Source: Brettanomyces bruxellensis (taxonomy: Eukaryota > Ascomycota > Pichiomycetes > Pichiales > Pichiaceae). Taken from it: DNA of 64,000 nt. The position numbers and the translations under genes were made by a program. The stretch is from assembly GCF_011074885.1 (NCBI RefSeq), contig NC_054689.1:186001-250000 (forward strand), in the 5' to 3' direction. The first letter of the stretch is position 1. Each line of letters begins with the position of its first letter. The notes beneath the pieces were generated by a model, which ran no database searches, was not told the origin of the DNA, and saw only the letters and a program-made list of their open reading frames with translations. Below are positions 55,281-64,000 of the stretch, piece after piece.

Positions 55281-58200
55281 TCACGTACTCTTCAAATCAG
55301 CAGAATCATCAGTGTCCGATCTGTTGTTCACTAAATCTCTCAAAACACTGTCATACAATTGCATAATCTCCTCGCTCGGAACATCCTCTTCATGCGAGCC
55401 AGACGTATCTTTATTATTTTTCTCCATGACTGTGACCTGCTCTGCCTTGCGGGCATTTGCTTTAGTATTTTTAATTGTCACATGATCTGGACCTTTTCCA
55501 TATATATCAGCCAAACAAAGACCTTTGGACTTGAGGGTGCCCAATAGTCCCAATATATCCAATGGATCACGTGTTTTCAGTAAAATCCTTCTGTATTTTT
55601 CCTTGCTGTCATCCTTCTCTGCTGATTCAGCTCTTTTTGAAAGCTCTACATCCCTTCTAAAGTCTGGGTTCGAGTTGGTCCTAAACACATGAGCTTCGTC
55701 AGACATCATTTCGGTAGACGTTTTTTCACCTTCGTTTGCAACTTCAACATCTTCGGATACAGGAATATTATCGGAAGTCAACTGAACAGTTTCATCTTCG
55801 TGAAGTGGTGATGGTGATGCAGTAGATAACCGTCTGCTATCCTCAAAAACTTTATCGTAGTAATCCTTTGCGGCTGCAGAAGTATCATAAACACGTTTAG
55901 AGCTGCCTTCCCGAACCAGATCCACACATTTCGATATGGATGAGTCCAAATTCACCAGACGAATCAACAACTCCTTACCTTCAAGAGTCAACTTCCTGCG
56001 TAATTGCAGGTTAATAAGCTCCGAAATTGTACCTTTCATCTTTTTTCTCAATCTACCAGCAGCGCCCAAGAATTTCGACACTTGCTCATCCGAGATAGCC
56101 GCCCTTTTCCTTGCAATTTCAATAAAGGCATAACCAAAGTTCACGCCCGAAGGTATTCCAAGCTGCTCCTTCATTATTCTGACCTCGTTCGTACCGCCGA
56201 TTGCATCTAAAATGTTTTCGTGCTTTGTTGAATTACCGGCATAGAATGTACGCTCCATATTTTTCATTGTGAGCAATCCAAATCTTCTTTGGTACTTCTC
56301 TGGAACGTTCTCCTTGTCGAAATCAATAGTGTACAAAGTATTGGATAGCTCCAGAGAGTGGCATAAAGCGTGGCAGACAGATCTATCCATCTTCATACCT
56401 CTTATGGACAAATAGTTGAGATGTGACATCAACGGTAAGCATTCGCACAACTTAATCATCGAAATGGAGTCCAACCCATTGTCATCAAAGTTTAGTCTCG
56501 AGAGCTCATTGAAGATCGGCAAATACATGCAGAGCTTGTTCATAAACCCGGGAAATAGCTTTTTGTTATTGGAGATGTCTAGATATTTTAGATGCTCCAG
56601 TTTCGAAATGGAATCAAACAGAATTTCAGTGTCTGGTGTATCAAGGAGGTTACAACAGTTGAAGCTGATAAGACAAAGCTGGGTGGTGAAGTTTGTGCTT
56701 CTTGTGTAATCGATAAAAGGCTTCAACTTACCGGATAGATCATTGTATCCAACATCTATGCCGATGCAATTTGCATTCTTTGAAAGCCATTCGGTGAGAA
56801 TCTCGCACTGTCTATAGCTGAGATCGTTATAAGCAAGGCCTAACTTCCTGGTCCGTGGCAAACCCAAGTCAAGAAGGTTCTTGAAGACGACGTAATCTGA
56901 GATTTTACATCCGGAAAGAATTAGCTCCGAAATACCACCGCGATATATTATGGATGCTGTCATCAATGGCCAGTTCATATCAGTTCTGTTATCCTTATTG
57001 CAAACCATTCGAGGCTGTTCAGTACCCTTATTCTTTTTCTTGTGCTTGTGAACTTTCTGCGTGTTGACCACAAGAGAAGGGCACTCTGTGACATCCAAGC
57101 TTTTCATTGCCTTGTTCATTGAAAGAAACCAGCAGAGCATTCTCCAGCCCTCTGCGTCGATTGGCGTGTTTCTAAGAGAGAGCTTCTCAAGGTACCTTTT
57201 ATACAGCAAGGCAGACAATATAAGACGTAGCATTTCGTGGGTTAGCGAGACTCCATCCAAGGAAAGACAAATTATTGGCGCGATACGGATGAAGTCAGTA
57301 AAGGCTAGAACTTCAATCATGGATGGGCTAGGATTCTTCAAACGCAAGATTGGAATTGGATCAGTAGACCCCTTTGGAATCTGCTTCAAAGTGGCGGGAA
57401 TCGGTAAGATTTCACGGAGATGGCAGCATCTCGTGTATAATTCGTCAATCTTCAAAGTGACAACGGGCTTTTCCATCTGCCGCTTCCTACGGACCATCGG
57501 CGTGTCGATTTTGATGTTGTTCTTCATGAACAAATGATCATGCTCATCAGCCTCACCAGAATGTGCATTCTTAAGGGCCTTTCTTGCAGCTGCAGCCTTA
57601 TCCTCAGCTCTAATTGTGTGCTCTGAGGGTGTTCTTTCCATGCCTGGCGCAGAAACACTTTCTGTTATTTCATCTTTGGCAGTCCGGCTGGCCATTTTCT
57701 TCAACTTCTGTTCGGCCTCTATCTCACTCAACAACCGCAAATGGCCAGAACCACCCACAACTATGCCACAAGTCGAACGCTTCCGCTCCTCCTCCGAGAT
57801 GTTGTGTATGATCAACTCTCCTTTAGGGCCAACCTCAACATTTCCCTTTCTGGGATGGCGAGACGGAATCTGCTGCGGAGGATCGTTCACAAACGTTGTT
57901 GTAGCAAATGCCACCTTCTTCATCGGCTTAACATCCCGTAATGGCTTCATTGGAGGCTTGACTTCCACTTTTGCCGGTGGCTTTGTGTATGGAATAGGCT
58001 TAAAGTTCAAAGGCGGGGAGGCATCGCTGTCATTACTGATGATCTTCATCAAGATGTTGTCCGAGACGTTTGTTTTTGTTCTGTGCAACAATCCACCAAA
58101 CACACCACTTCCACCGACATTCTCCTTCTGCTGGGCTTTTTCTCTCTCCCTGCGTTTGAAAAGCTCAAACTCCAATGATCCGCCATACTTCGGATGCTTT

Positions 58201-59264
58201 GCAAAGGCAGATGGGAGCTTTGGAAGGTCCGGATGGGCGGGAACAACTCCAGGTTTATACTTGATGTGCGCCTTTGTTGTGGGTGCAAAAACACGCTTTA
58301 GCTGGGCAGATAACTCTGGATGAGAAGTCCTCTGCTTGGAGCACTGCTCCATATCAGAAAGGTACTCCGAGAGAAGCGGATCTGCTTCATTGTGCTTTTC
58401 TGAAAGTGAGGATGAGACCGATGATGTCTGCCGGATCTCCGAAGGGTCCTCAGAGCCAACCAATGAGGGTCTCTGGCTAAGCGGCGAGAGATTTGATGAC
58501 GGCGTTGATGAAATGCTGCTTGTTTCCTCGTTGTTCAATACTCTGGGAGGCGGAATAGGTTTTGAAGTTGTCCTCACAGGCGATAATGAGGATGACGGCT
58601 CCTTATCTATAGAATGCGATGCAAGAGAGCCTGACCTGCCTGTAGATGCACGCAAGACAGACTTCGATCTTTTGTCCTCCTTGCGACCAAACAGCTTCCT
58701 GAAAAAGCCGCCCTTATTCTCCTTCTTTTCCTTGGCGTTCCTTTTCTCCTTTTCCGGCCTGATTGGTGGCTCCTGCCCTATATCCAAGTCTGTGGACCGA
58801 TCACTATAGCTTCTATGTCTCTGTCTTGTCGGAGTACGAACATCAAGAAGCGAAGTTTCGACGTTTGTTGATGTTCTTGTGAGCGCGTTCCTGGTTGCCT
58901 CATCGTTGTTTTCCTCGCGATCCTGCATTGAGGGAAGTGTGGAAATATCCGTTGTCTTACAACGTGTTAATCTTGACATCACATCACCGTTGCTTGGTGA
59001 GGGAGAAATTGGCTTTCCCGGGTTTACTGTGTTCACTGCCGAGTTGGTGGTCGAAACCGACGGTAGACCTTTGCTGCTTTGGGAATCTGTCATTCCTGGT
59101 GGTTTCAAAGATGTCGGTGGAACGGATGATGATGATGCTGATCTGATAAACCAGTCATAGTCAGCAGCCTCAAGTGCACTATTCCGGTATGTGAGTTCAT
59201 CCTCGAGCTGTTTCCGTAACTTGCTGTGTTGAGCATCACTCTGATTGCTGGTCTTGGATGACAT
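55281..59264 (-). CDS. Large LRR protein with a PP1-docking-like motif (PPP1R37-like; possibly MHP1-related)
   Basis: I start at ATG 59262-59264, because the frame upstream opens with TTG; this gives 1327 aa. Residues 1-430 are Ser-rich, with a basic stretch around 190-215. A conserved block (about 440-520) contains KKVAFATTTFVNDPPQQIPSR in part: KKVAF at about 448 fits the [RK]VxF docking motif for type 1 phosphatase. Leucine-rich repeats of ribonuclease-inhibitor type run from about 690 to 1000 (LSLRNTPIDAEGW, LKYLDISNNKKLF, RLNFDDNGLDS, LNYLSIRGMKMD). They resemble vertebrate PPP1R37. A role as Glc7 regulator or scaffold is inference. S. cerevisiae Mhp1 may be the counterpart, but I am unsure. 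The C-terminus is helical and acidic. Confidence 0.7.
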   Translation of the reverse strand: MSSKTSNQSDAQHSKLRKQLEDELTYRNSALEAADYDWFIRSASSSSVPPTSLKPPGMTDSQSSKGLPSVSTTNSAVNTVNPGKPISPSPSNGDVMSRLTRCKTTDISTLPSMQDREENNDEATRNALTRTSTNVETSLLDVRTPTRQRHRSYSDRSTDLDIGQEPPIRPEKEKRNAKEKKENKGGFFRKLFGRKEDKRSKSVLRASTGRSGSLASHSIDKEPSSSLSPVRTTSKPIPPPRVLNNEETSSISSTPSSNLSPLSQRPSLVGSEDPSEIRQTSSVSSSLSEKHNEADPLLSEYLSDMEQCSKQRTSHPELSAQLKRVFAPTTKAHIKYKPGVVPAHPDLPKLPSAFAKHPKYGGSLEFELFKRREREKAQQKENVGGSGVFGGLLHRTKTNVSDNILMKIISNDSDASPPLNFKPIPYTKPPAKVEVKPPMKPLRDVKPMKKVAFATTTFVNDPPQQIPSRHPRKGNVEVGPKGELIIHNISEEERKRSTCGIVVGGSGHLRLLSEIEAEQKLKKMASRTAKDEITESVSAPGMERTPSEHTIRAEDKAAAARKALKNAHSGEADEHDHLFMKNNIKIDTPMVRRKRQMEKPVVTLKIDELYTRCCHLREILPIPATLKQIPKGSTDPIPILRLKNPSPSMIEVLAFTDFIRIAPIICLSLDGVSLTHEMLRLILSALLYKRYLEKLSLRNTPIDAEGWRMLCWFLSMNKAMKSLDVTECPSLVVNTQKVHKHKKKNKGTEQPRMVCNKDNRTDMNWPLMTASIIYRGGISELILSGCKISDYVVFKNLLDLGLPRTRKLGLAYNDLSYRQCEILTEWLSKNANCIGIDVGYNDLSGKLKPFIDYTRSTNFTTQLCLISFNCCNLLDTPDTEILFDSISKLEHLKYLDISNNKKLFPGFMNKLCMYLPIFNELSRLNFDDNGLDSISMIKLCECLPLMSHLNYLSIRGMKMDRSVCHALCHSLELSNTLYTIDFDKENVPEKYQRRFGLLTMKNMERTFYAGNSTKHENILDAIGGTNEVRIMKEQLGIPSGVNFGYAFIEIARKRAAISDEQVSKFLGAAGRLRKKMKGTISELINLQLRRKLTLEGKELLIRLVNLDSSISKCVDLVREGSSKRVYDTSAAAKDYYDKVFEDSRRLSTASPSPLHEDETVQLTSDNIPVSEDVEVANEGEKTSTEMMSDEAHVFRTNSNPDFRRDVELSKRAESAEKDDSKEKYRRILLKTRDPLDILGLLGTLKSKGLCLADIYGKGPDHVTIKNTKANARKAEQVTVMEKNNKDTSGSHEEDVPSEEIMQLYDSVLRDLVNNRSDTDDSADLKST

Positions 59265-59491
59265 TATGGACAAAATCAAGCAAAAAGACAAATAAACAAA
59301 AAATATTCTAGAAAAATGTAATTAGCCTAAGAGGAAGTTCCAAAATGCAAATGCAAATGTGATCCGATGAATGCTGCTTGTTTAGATACTTCAGAGATCG
59401 ACAAATGTGCAATCGAAGTGCACGGAAAAGGGTTTGCGAATTGTGTCAACACCGTTGGCCTCAGAATGTGAATACGTTAATGTGGTAAAAT

Positions 59492-60019
59492 TTACCAACT
59501 ATTTAAGTGATACAGAAAAGATAATGAAGCCTTCACTGTTATGCGAATATGTTGGAACAGATCCAAAAAATTGAAGTTGTCAATCTTGTGTAAGTAAAAG
59601 GTATAGGGCAGAATTCTAGAGAAGAAACACAAAAAGGTAGAAGGAAAACTAAGACTGATACCTGAAGATAACGAGACAATACAGACGCATGGAAAAAAAA
59701 ATAAAAAATAAAGAAAAGCATAAATGGGAATGACAAATTTGGAAAACTTACCGTAGCGTGCAAAAAAAAAATTTGGACAGGTGAAGGAAGTCAAGAAGAT
59801 TTTGATTATACACAGTGGAAGTATGAGAGTAAATAGAGACGGAAATGAAATTAATTTGAAAACAAAGCAAACCCCACCACCACCTTGTTTTTTTCGACTG
59901 ACGGAATTATTTCGATGATCAAAAAAATATACAAAAAACCATAGAGAAAAATCTGGGGATCGGGACGACATACCATTCTTCCAAAATCTTTCAAACACAC
60001 GCAGGAAAATATATTTCAT
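59492..60019 (-). CDS. Doubtful 175-codon open frame
   Basis: The first ATG is at 60017-60019. The product is Phe/Leu/Ser-rich with no recognisable domain, and the Phe runs follow the A-rich plus strand. Composition bias rather than selection probably keeps it open. It is listed only because its length is unusual for a spacer. Confidence 0.12.
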   Translation of the reverse strand: MKYIFLRVFERFWKNGMSSRSPDFSLWFFVYFFDHRNNSVSRKKQGGGGVCFVFKLISFPSLFTLILPLCIIKIFLTSFTCPNFFFARYGKFSKFVIPIYAFLYFLFFFPCVCIVSLSSGISLSFPSTFLCFFSRILPYTFYLHKIDNFNFLDLFQHIRITVKASLSFLYHLNSW

Positions 60020-60215
60020 ATGTGGATGTATCAATGTATACCGCAAAAAATTGATTCTGTGGATTGTGTACGTATTACATTTTGCATTCTACCTTCTGGT
60101 CTAGCGGTTATTGAAAATATTTTAAAATACGGACTTGGCTTTTGAATATATGCCTTATGATAGATGATAGCTTCCAATATTCATAATTCGATAGTTACAT
60201 TTAATCGTAAATATA

Positions 60216-60551
60216 CTAGAGTAAATGAAAATGAAGAGAAAAGAAGAATTGAAGCCGTATATAATTATTCAAAAGGTAGTCGGAGCTTATCTCTCCTTCA
60301 GAATAATTAATAGCTTGGTATGATCGAATAGCGAAGGGTCCTACTTTGAACTTATTATTTGGTAGATGCCCCGCATCACCACTGAATTTACAATAGCAAA
60401 TTTTCTTGTCATCAGGCTTTTTTTCCTCACTTACGATAAATTTATTGTTTTCCGATCTCGGATTCATTTTTGCAATTCCGAGTATCAAAGTACGCTTCCG
60501 GATGGCAAATATTTGATCAACATATAAAATAGAATTTAACTGATTAAGCAT
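60216..60551 (-). CDS. Doubtful 111-codon hypothetical ORF
   Basis: It starts with ATG 60549-60551, and an internal Met begins MNPRSENNKFIVSEEKKPDD. The middle is hydrophilic and mixed in composition, more protein-like than its surroundings, with an isolated CYC. No family was recognised. It may be a small lineage-specific gene or chance. Confidence 0.2.
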   Translation of the reverse strand: MLNQLNSILYVDQIFAIRKRTLILGIAKMNPRSENNKFIVSEEKKPDDKKICYCKFSGDAGHLPNNKFKVGPFAIRSYQAINYSEGEISSDYLLNNYIRLQFFFSLHFHLL

Positions 60552-61006
60552 TCACTGGATGCTGCAATGCTATCTAATAAAAATTAAAATATCTAATTCA
60601 TAGCTTATTAAAAATGTGTTGTTTAAAAGCATTCACCTTATGCGTATAGTTCCAATTCGGAAGTTTCCCCGCACGGCCGAAGAAAAATAAAATTAAGAAA
60701 GTGAGGAAACTTGAACAATAAGTAAAAATGTAAAAATTGAAATACTTACTTACTACCCTAATATACCCACTCCCAGAAAATCTCACACTAACCTTCGGGC
60801 ACCGGAATACCAGATATGGATATACAAAAGCCAATTTAGACTCATGCTAAAACCCAGCATTTTATTTCATTCTTATGTGTATGTATGTATATAGCAAATC
60901 ATTAAGGAAAAAGAATAAAAGTAACGACACCCTTAACCAACGGGCATCACTGAATAAAGGAGTAAAAAAGGGGAAAAAGTGACGGGAATAAAAAAAAATA
61001 TTAACA

Positions 61007-61741
61007 TTAAAGAATGAGGTCTGAATCATTCTCTTTTAAACTTGGAGAAGTCCAGTCATTGAAAAGCTGACCAACTTTTTCAATATAGCTGTAACCAGAT
61101 AGAGGGAGGCCGTAGTACATAATTATGCAAGCCAAATCAACCCAATTGTTCAATTTCTTGACCTTGAATTTCGTGCGGATCAATGATTCCAAGTATTTCA
61201 AGGCCTCCGAAGCCAAGTCGTGAATATTTGGTTCTAAGCGACTGACTAAATTTATAACATTACAGTCGTCACCATATTTACTTTGGACTTCCTGCTGTAT
61301 CTTTTTGATGGATAGATTGATTTGCTCAAAAGAGGCGGCAGATTTAATTGCATAGCCATTTCCAAAGCAAAATATTGTTTCAGAATTCACCATCTCACTA
61401 GCCAACAGCTTCGAGCTAAATTCAAGATCCTCAGTCTTCAAATCAGACGTGCTCAAGTTGAAGTCCATGACAAGATCGATAATTTTATCACCCTCCTCTT
61501 CCATCAGCGATTGTAACTTAGAGAATATCTCATTCTTAGGCGATTGAATTGGGATGATAGAATCTTCAAATTCCGGATTGTTAATCAAGAGTTCATTGAC
61601 ATAGAACAAGGACTCTGTATCAAGGGCGTATATCTTCAATCCACGTTGTGCAAATAAGCGTGCCACCTCTTTTGCTATAGGGAGGTTAGCGTTGAATATA
61701 AGCGCTATCTTTTGTTCTTCTTTCTTCTTTTGGCCGGACAT
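61007..61741 (-). CDS. Short-chain dehydrogenase-like protein lacking clear catalytic motifs
   Basis: This 244-aa protein starts at ATG 61739-61741. The N-terminus has a beta-alpha-beta pattern (KIALIFNANLPIAKEVARLFAQRGLKIYALD) as in NAD(P)-binding Rossmann folds; the core is LPIAKEVARLFAQRG. The TGxxxGxG glycine motif is replaced by FNANLPIAKE, and the YxxxK pair is not in a convincing place. A segment INLVSRLEPN aligns roughly with the SDR region after strand beta-6. It may be a non-catalytic SDR relative. No orthologue was recognised. Confidence 0.6.
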   Translation of the reverse strand: MSGQKKKEEQKIALIFNANLPIAKEVARLFAQRGLKIYALDTESLFYVNELLINNPEFEDSIIPIQSPKNEIFSKLQSLMEEEGDKIIDLVMDFNLSTSDLKTEDLEFSSKLLASEMVNSETIFCFGNGYAIKSAASFEQINLSIKKIQQEVQSKYGDDCNVINLVSRLEPNIHDLASEALKYLESLIRTKFKVKKLNNWVDLACIIMYYGLPLSGYSYIEKVGQLFNDWTSPSLKENDSDLIL

Positions 61742-64000
61742 TCTGTATAAGTTGGTATGTGGGGTACGGATGGTTTTTAGAAGTTACTCCATGTATTTCT
61801 TCAAAAGTTCCGGAACTGTAGGAAATTAGATGTCATTTGAAGTTGAGCATATGCTTTAGAGCGAGAATAAGAAATTGCAACTTGAATAGGCACTTACTTG
61901 TATTTATATGAAAACTTTGAATTAGTACGGAAGGGTGTGAAACAGATCACGTATATCGTACAATGGCATTTGCATAGGTCGTATCAAAATTAGACCGAAA
62001 CGAGCAGATGAAAATTATGCATGTGATTCCAGACGTGCACAATTCTGGTACACTTTTTTTTTTTCACATGTCATCCTTACGGGGTAAAGCAGAAAATAAT
62101 TACGAGGATTGAGGCGCCAATTTAAGCTCTATATCCAGTAATGGATGATGATGCATTGTGCCGCAAACGCAAACTGCATGTATATACGGAGATACGGGAC
62201 ATATTAATGCTATTACAGGTACTGTATCTTTTAAAATGAATTATGCTAATAGCCAAGACCAGTCTTTTTATGATACAAGGGAAGTGTATGTTAATGGCTT
62301 AGCTATTAGGACAGATTCCAGCCATTAGTTTTATTTTCCATTCTATTGTTTCTAGTTAGTAGCATTTCCATTCCTTGCTCGTATCTACTTTAAACGAACT
62401 TTATTTCGGGTTTCTATATTTGTCGAGTATCTCCTTGGAATCGAGGCTTATCGGACTTACAATTAGTAGTACTTGCCATATAATGGACGCTTGTTTCGTT
62501 TATTCCACATTTTATCCCATCTCAAGGATTCGCACATTGCACGAACCTCAAATAAATCTTAATCGGAAATGCTGCTAGACACATGTGATATTTATGGATA
62601 GGCTAGAAGCATTCATTAGTTAATTCGAAAGTAGTTACTCGGCAAGTAAAAAGTTACTATTTCAGGCGTTAGACTTAATACTATGTACATTATGTTCTCA
62701 TATATAGGAATTACGGATATCTCTGAAATAATCTTGCTGTAAACAATTGTTTTTATCATATGTTATCGATTGGTCTTGTTACCGAACGAGAAAAGTTACA
62801 GGAGACGTTGCTTTTTACGTTTGACCCGTACAAACAGATGGAATGAAGAAAAAATAGAAAAGGAAGAAGCACACGCATTGATTGCTTCCCACCGGAATCA
62901 TTTTTTTGTTTCAAATATTTTTTTTTTCTTCGTGTCAATGATTTTTCTCTGCGCTTCCTTTTTTCTTGTACAGAGTAGTGTCAGCCTATGATTACTGTAG
63001 TTCATAATAATATCTCATTGGTAGTGCCTGTGTATAAAAATATCCAATATAAACAGTTTGTCCGAACTTGAGCATCATCCTTATTATTTGCTGCTTTTCT
63101 ATTTTCGTTTTATGTTTAATTTTGCCGATATGCAATGATCATCGGCCCAAATGACCAAAATGTGATAATGGCGTGAGTAAAATGTTACGTAATGCGGTCG
63201 GCTGGATTTCATTTTCCCATGAAGAAAAGTAACGCAGACGCGTCGATCGAGTTTGCATAAATTTTTTGATGGTGTTGTTAAATGTTCTTGCCTGCTAATC
63301 GCAATGCTTGACTCAATTGGTCGATCCGCTCAAAATAAGTTTTAGCCGTACGCAGCCAATAATATTAAGAAGGTCGACACGGGAAAATGGCATTTCTTCA
63401 AGATGTTCGAACCGTTCTAAAACAAAAAAAATTTAAATTGGATTATGATAAATAATCATGCCTTCGTAAATATACTTACCACATTTAGTTTGAATGGGTA
63501 TGAAAGGTTTCAAAGTAGTGGATGGAAGAGCAAGAGGAAAATAAGGTGTGAAAAAAATAAAATGTTTTAATAAGAGAAATAAAGTATGCAACGAGCGAAG
63601 CCAGCAAAATGTGGATAAAATGTAATCGCAGAGGGTTTCAATTTATTCTCGATCTGTATCGTTTTCCTCCGTTACCGGAGACCATCATGAATAGAACGTA
63701 AAGTTAAGGTATGCAGTAATTATTTGGCATTAAACGCTTCGCCGTAGCTGATAACCCCTTGGGGCATATAGGGCCATAGGAATAATTTTTTGATAAGGCA
63801 ATTCAATCCGCGAGAATAATATGATTGGAGAACAATTTGAGATATCAAGCGCGATACCCATTTAAGGCATTGCTGCAGAGGCATTTTCCATTTTTTTTTA
63901 TTTTACATTATCCAAATTTTCCTTTATCATGAACAATCGATTGAGACTTTTACATCGGTTTATCATTTCCGTCAGTGCCGTAGGGATTTGTCGCGAAATG
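61742..64000. other. 2.26-kb right-end region with no supported gene
   Basis: After the dehydrogenase-like gene's promoter (TATAAATA on the minus strand near 61908), the rest is AT-rich with only short frames (62375-62578, 62770-62991) of no family resemblance. A TACTAAC on the minus strand (62352-62358) lacks partner splice sites that give a protein. The 14-mer GACGCGTCGATCGA occurs at 63237-63250. No tRNA or other RNA was recognised. A promoter for a gene beyond the window is the simplest reading. Confidence 0.45.

Larger units (their letters stand above)
59265..61006. other. 1.7-kb intergenic region with only doubtful ORFs
   Basis: This AT-rich region lies upstream of the LRR gene and downstream of the dehydrogenase-like gene. 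Strong purine bias on the plus strand keeps minus-strand frames open by chance. Two candidate minus frames are listed separately (59492-60019 and 60216-60551). A minus-strand GTAAGT occurs near 59752 and others at 60744-60760, but no branch point or coherent exon pair could be built. Confidence 0.45.

Noticed and set aside
60598..60859. Possible small spliced membrane-protein gene on the minus strand
   Set aside because: GTTAGT and GTAAGT donors are present, but there is no TACTAAC-like branch point, and no exon pair restores a frame with an ATG and a plausible protein.
61890..61920. GTAAGT on the minus strand upstream of the dehydrogenase-like gene as a 5' intron donor
   Set aside because: It directly follows a TATAAATA promoter element, so it probably lies upstream of the transcription start.

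Overview
The window is nuclear DNA of a budding yeast (Saccharomycotina). Genes are densely packed and mostly intronless. The two introns I can place have GTAAGT donors and perfect TACTAAC branch points. Three sequence facts narrow the lineage. (1) A spliced gene at 10.9-11.25 kb encodes the NDUFB3/B12 subunit of respiratory complex I, which Saccharomyces-type yeasts lack. (2) CTG stands at positions where the PCF11 and inositol-transporter families keep leucine, so CTG is read as Leu and the CUG-Ser clade is unlikely. (3) The proteins look like those of Pichiaceae (Brettanomyces/Dekkera, Ogataea, Pichia). The family-level placement is inference.

Layout. 0-5 kb: 3' end of ERV1 (mitochondrial disulfide relay), VRP1/verprolin (actin), a two-RRM protein with a mitochondrial-type N-terminus, and MGE1 (mitochondrial GrpE). 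6-11 kb: an ATR1-like efflux pump, PCF11 (mRNA 3'-end processing) and the spliced NDUFB3-type gene. 11.5-20 kb: a strikingly GC-rich block with FAP1 (NF-X1 zinc fingers), an ITR-like inositol transporter and a large SEL1-repeat protein. 21-30 kb: a ketopantoate-reductase-like enzyme, the golgin COY1/CASP, gluconokinase, the Mediator kinase SSN3/CDK8, a frameshifted FAM210/DUF1279-type mitochondrial gene, and ADI1 (methionine salvage). 30-34.5 kb: a divergent cyclin-like protein, a 1.8-kb non-coding stretch with local hairpins, and an MPR1-like acetyltransferase. 34.5-44 kb: a HapX-type iron regulator, an orphan reading frame resembling a decayed HSF domain, the mitochondrial NAD+ carrier YIA6, the ER disulfide isomerase EPS1, and the mitochondrial RNA helicase SUV3. 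44-60 kb: PEP3/VPS18, spliced SMD3, a Ser-rich protein with a conserved C-terminus, PAT1, ARC35 and a large LRR protein. 60-64 kb: a dehydrogenase-like protein, then about 2.2 kb with no gene that I can support.

These are ordinary chromosomal housekeeping genes. There is no operon-like logic, no mobile element, no tRNA or rRNA that I could find, and no CRISPR. Themes that recur are mitochondrial biogenesis and respiration (ERV1, MGE1, NDUFB3, the FAM210-type gene, YIA6, SUV3, the RRM protein), actin (VRP1, ARC35) and RNA metabolism (PCF11, SMD3, PAT1).

Seven reading frames (PCF11, the SEL1 protein, gluconokinase, HapX, EPS1, ARC35, the LRR protein) extend upstream of their first ATG through GTG or TTG codons. 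I moved each start to the first ATG and say so in the entry. The points most worth checking are the frameshift in the FAM210-type gene, out-of-frame upstream ORFs that overlap the starts of SUV3 and the inositol transporter, the HSF-like orphan frame, the structured non-coding region at 31.3-32.5 kb, and the stop-free 24-bp repeat array that continues the NDUFB3 frame.
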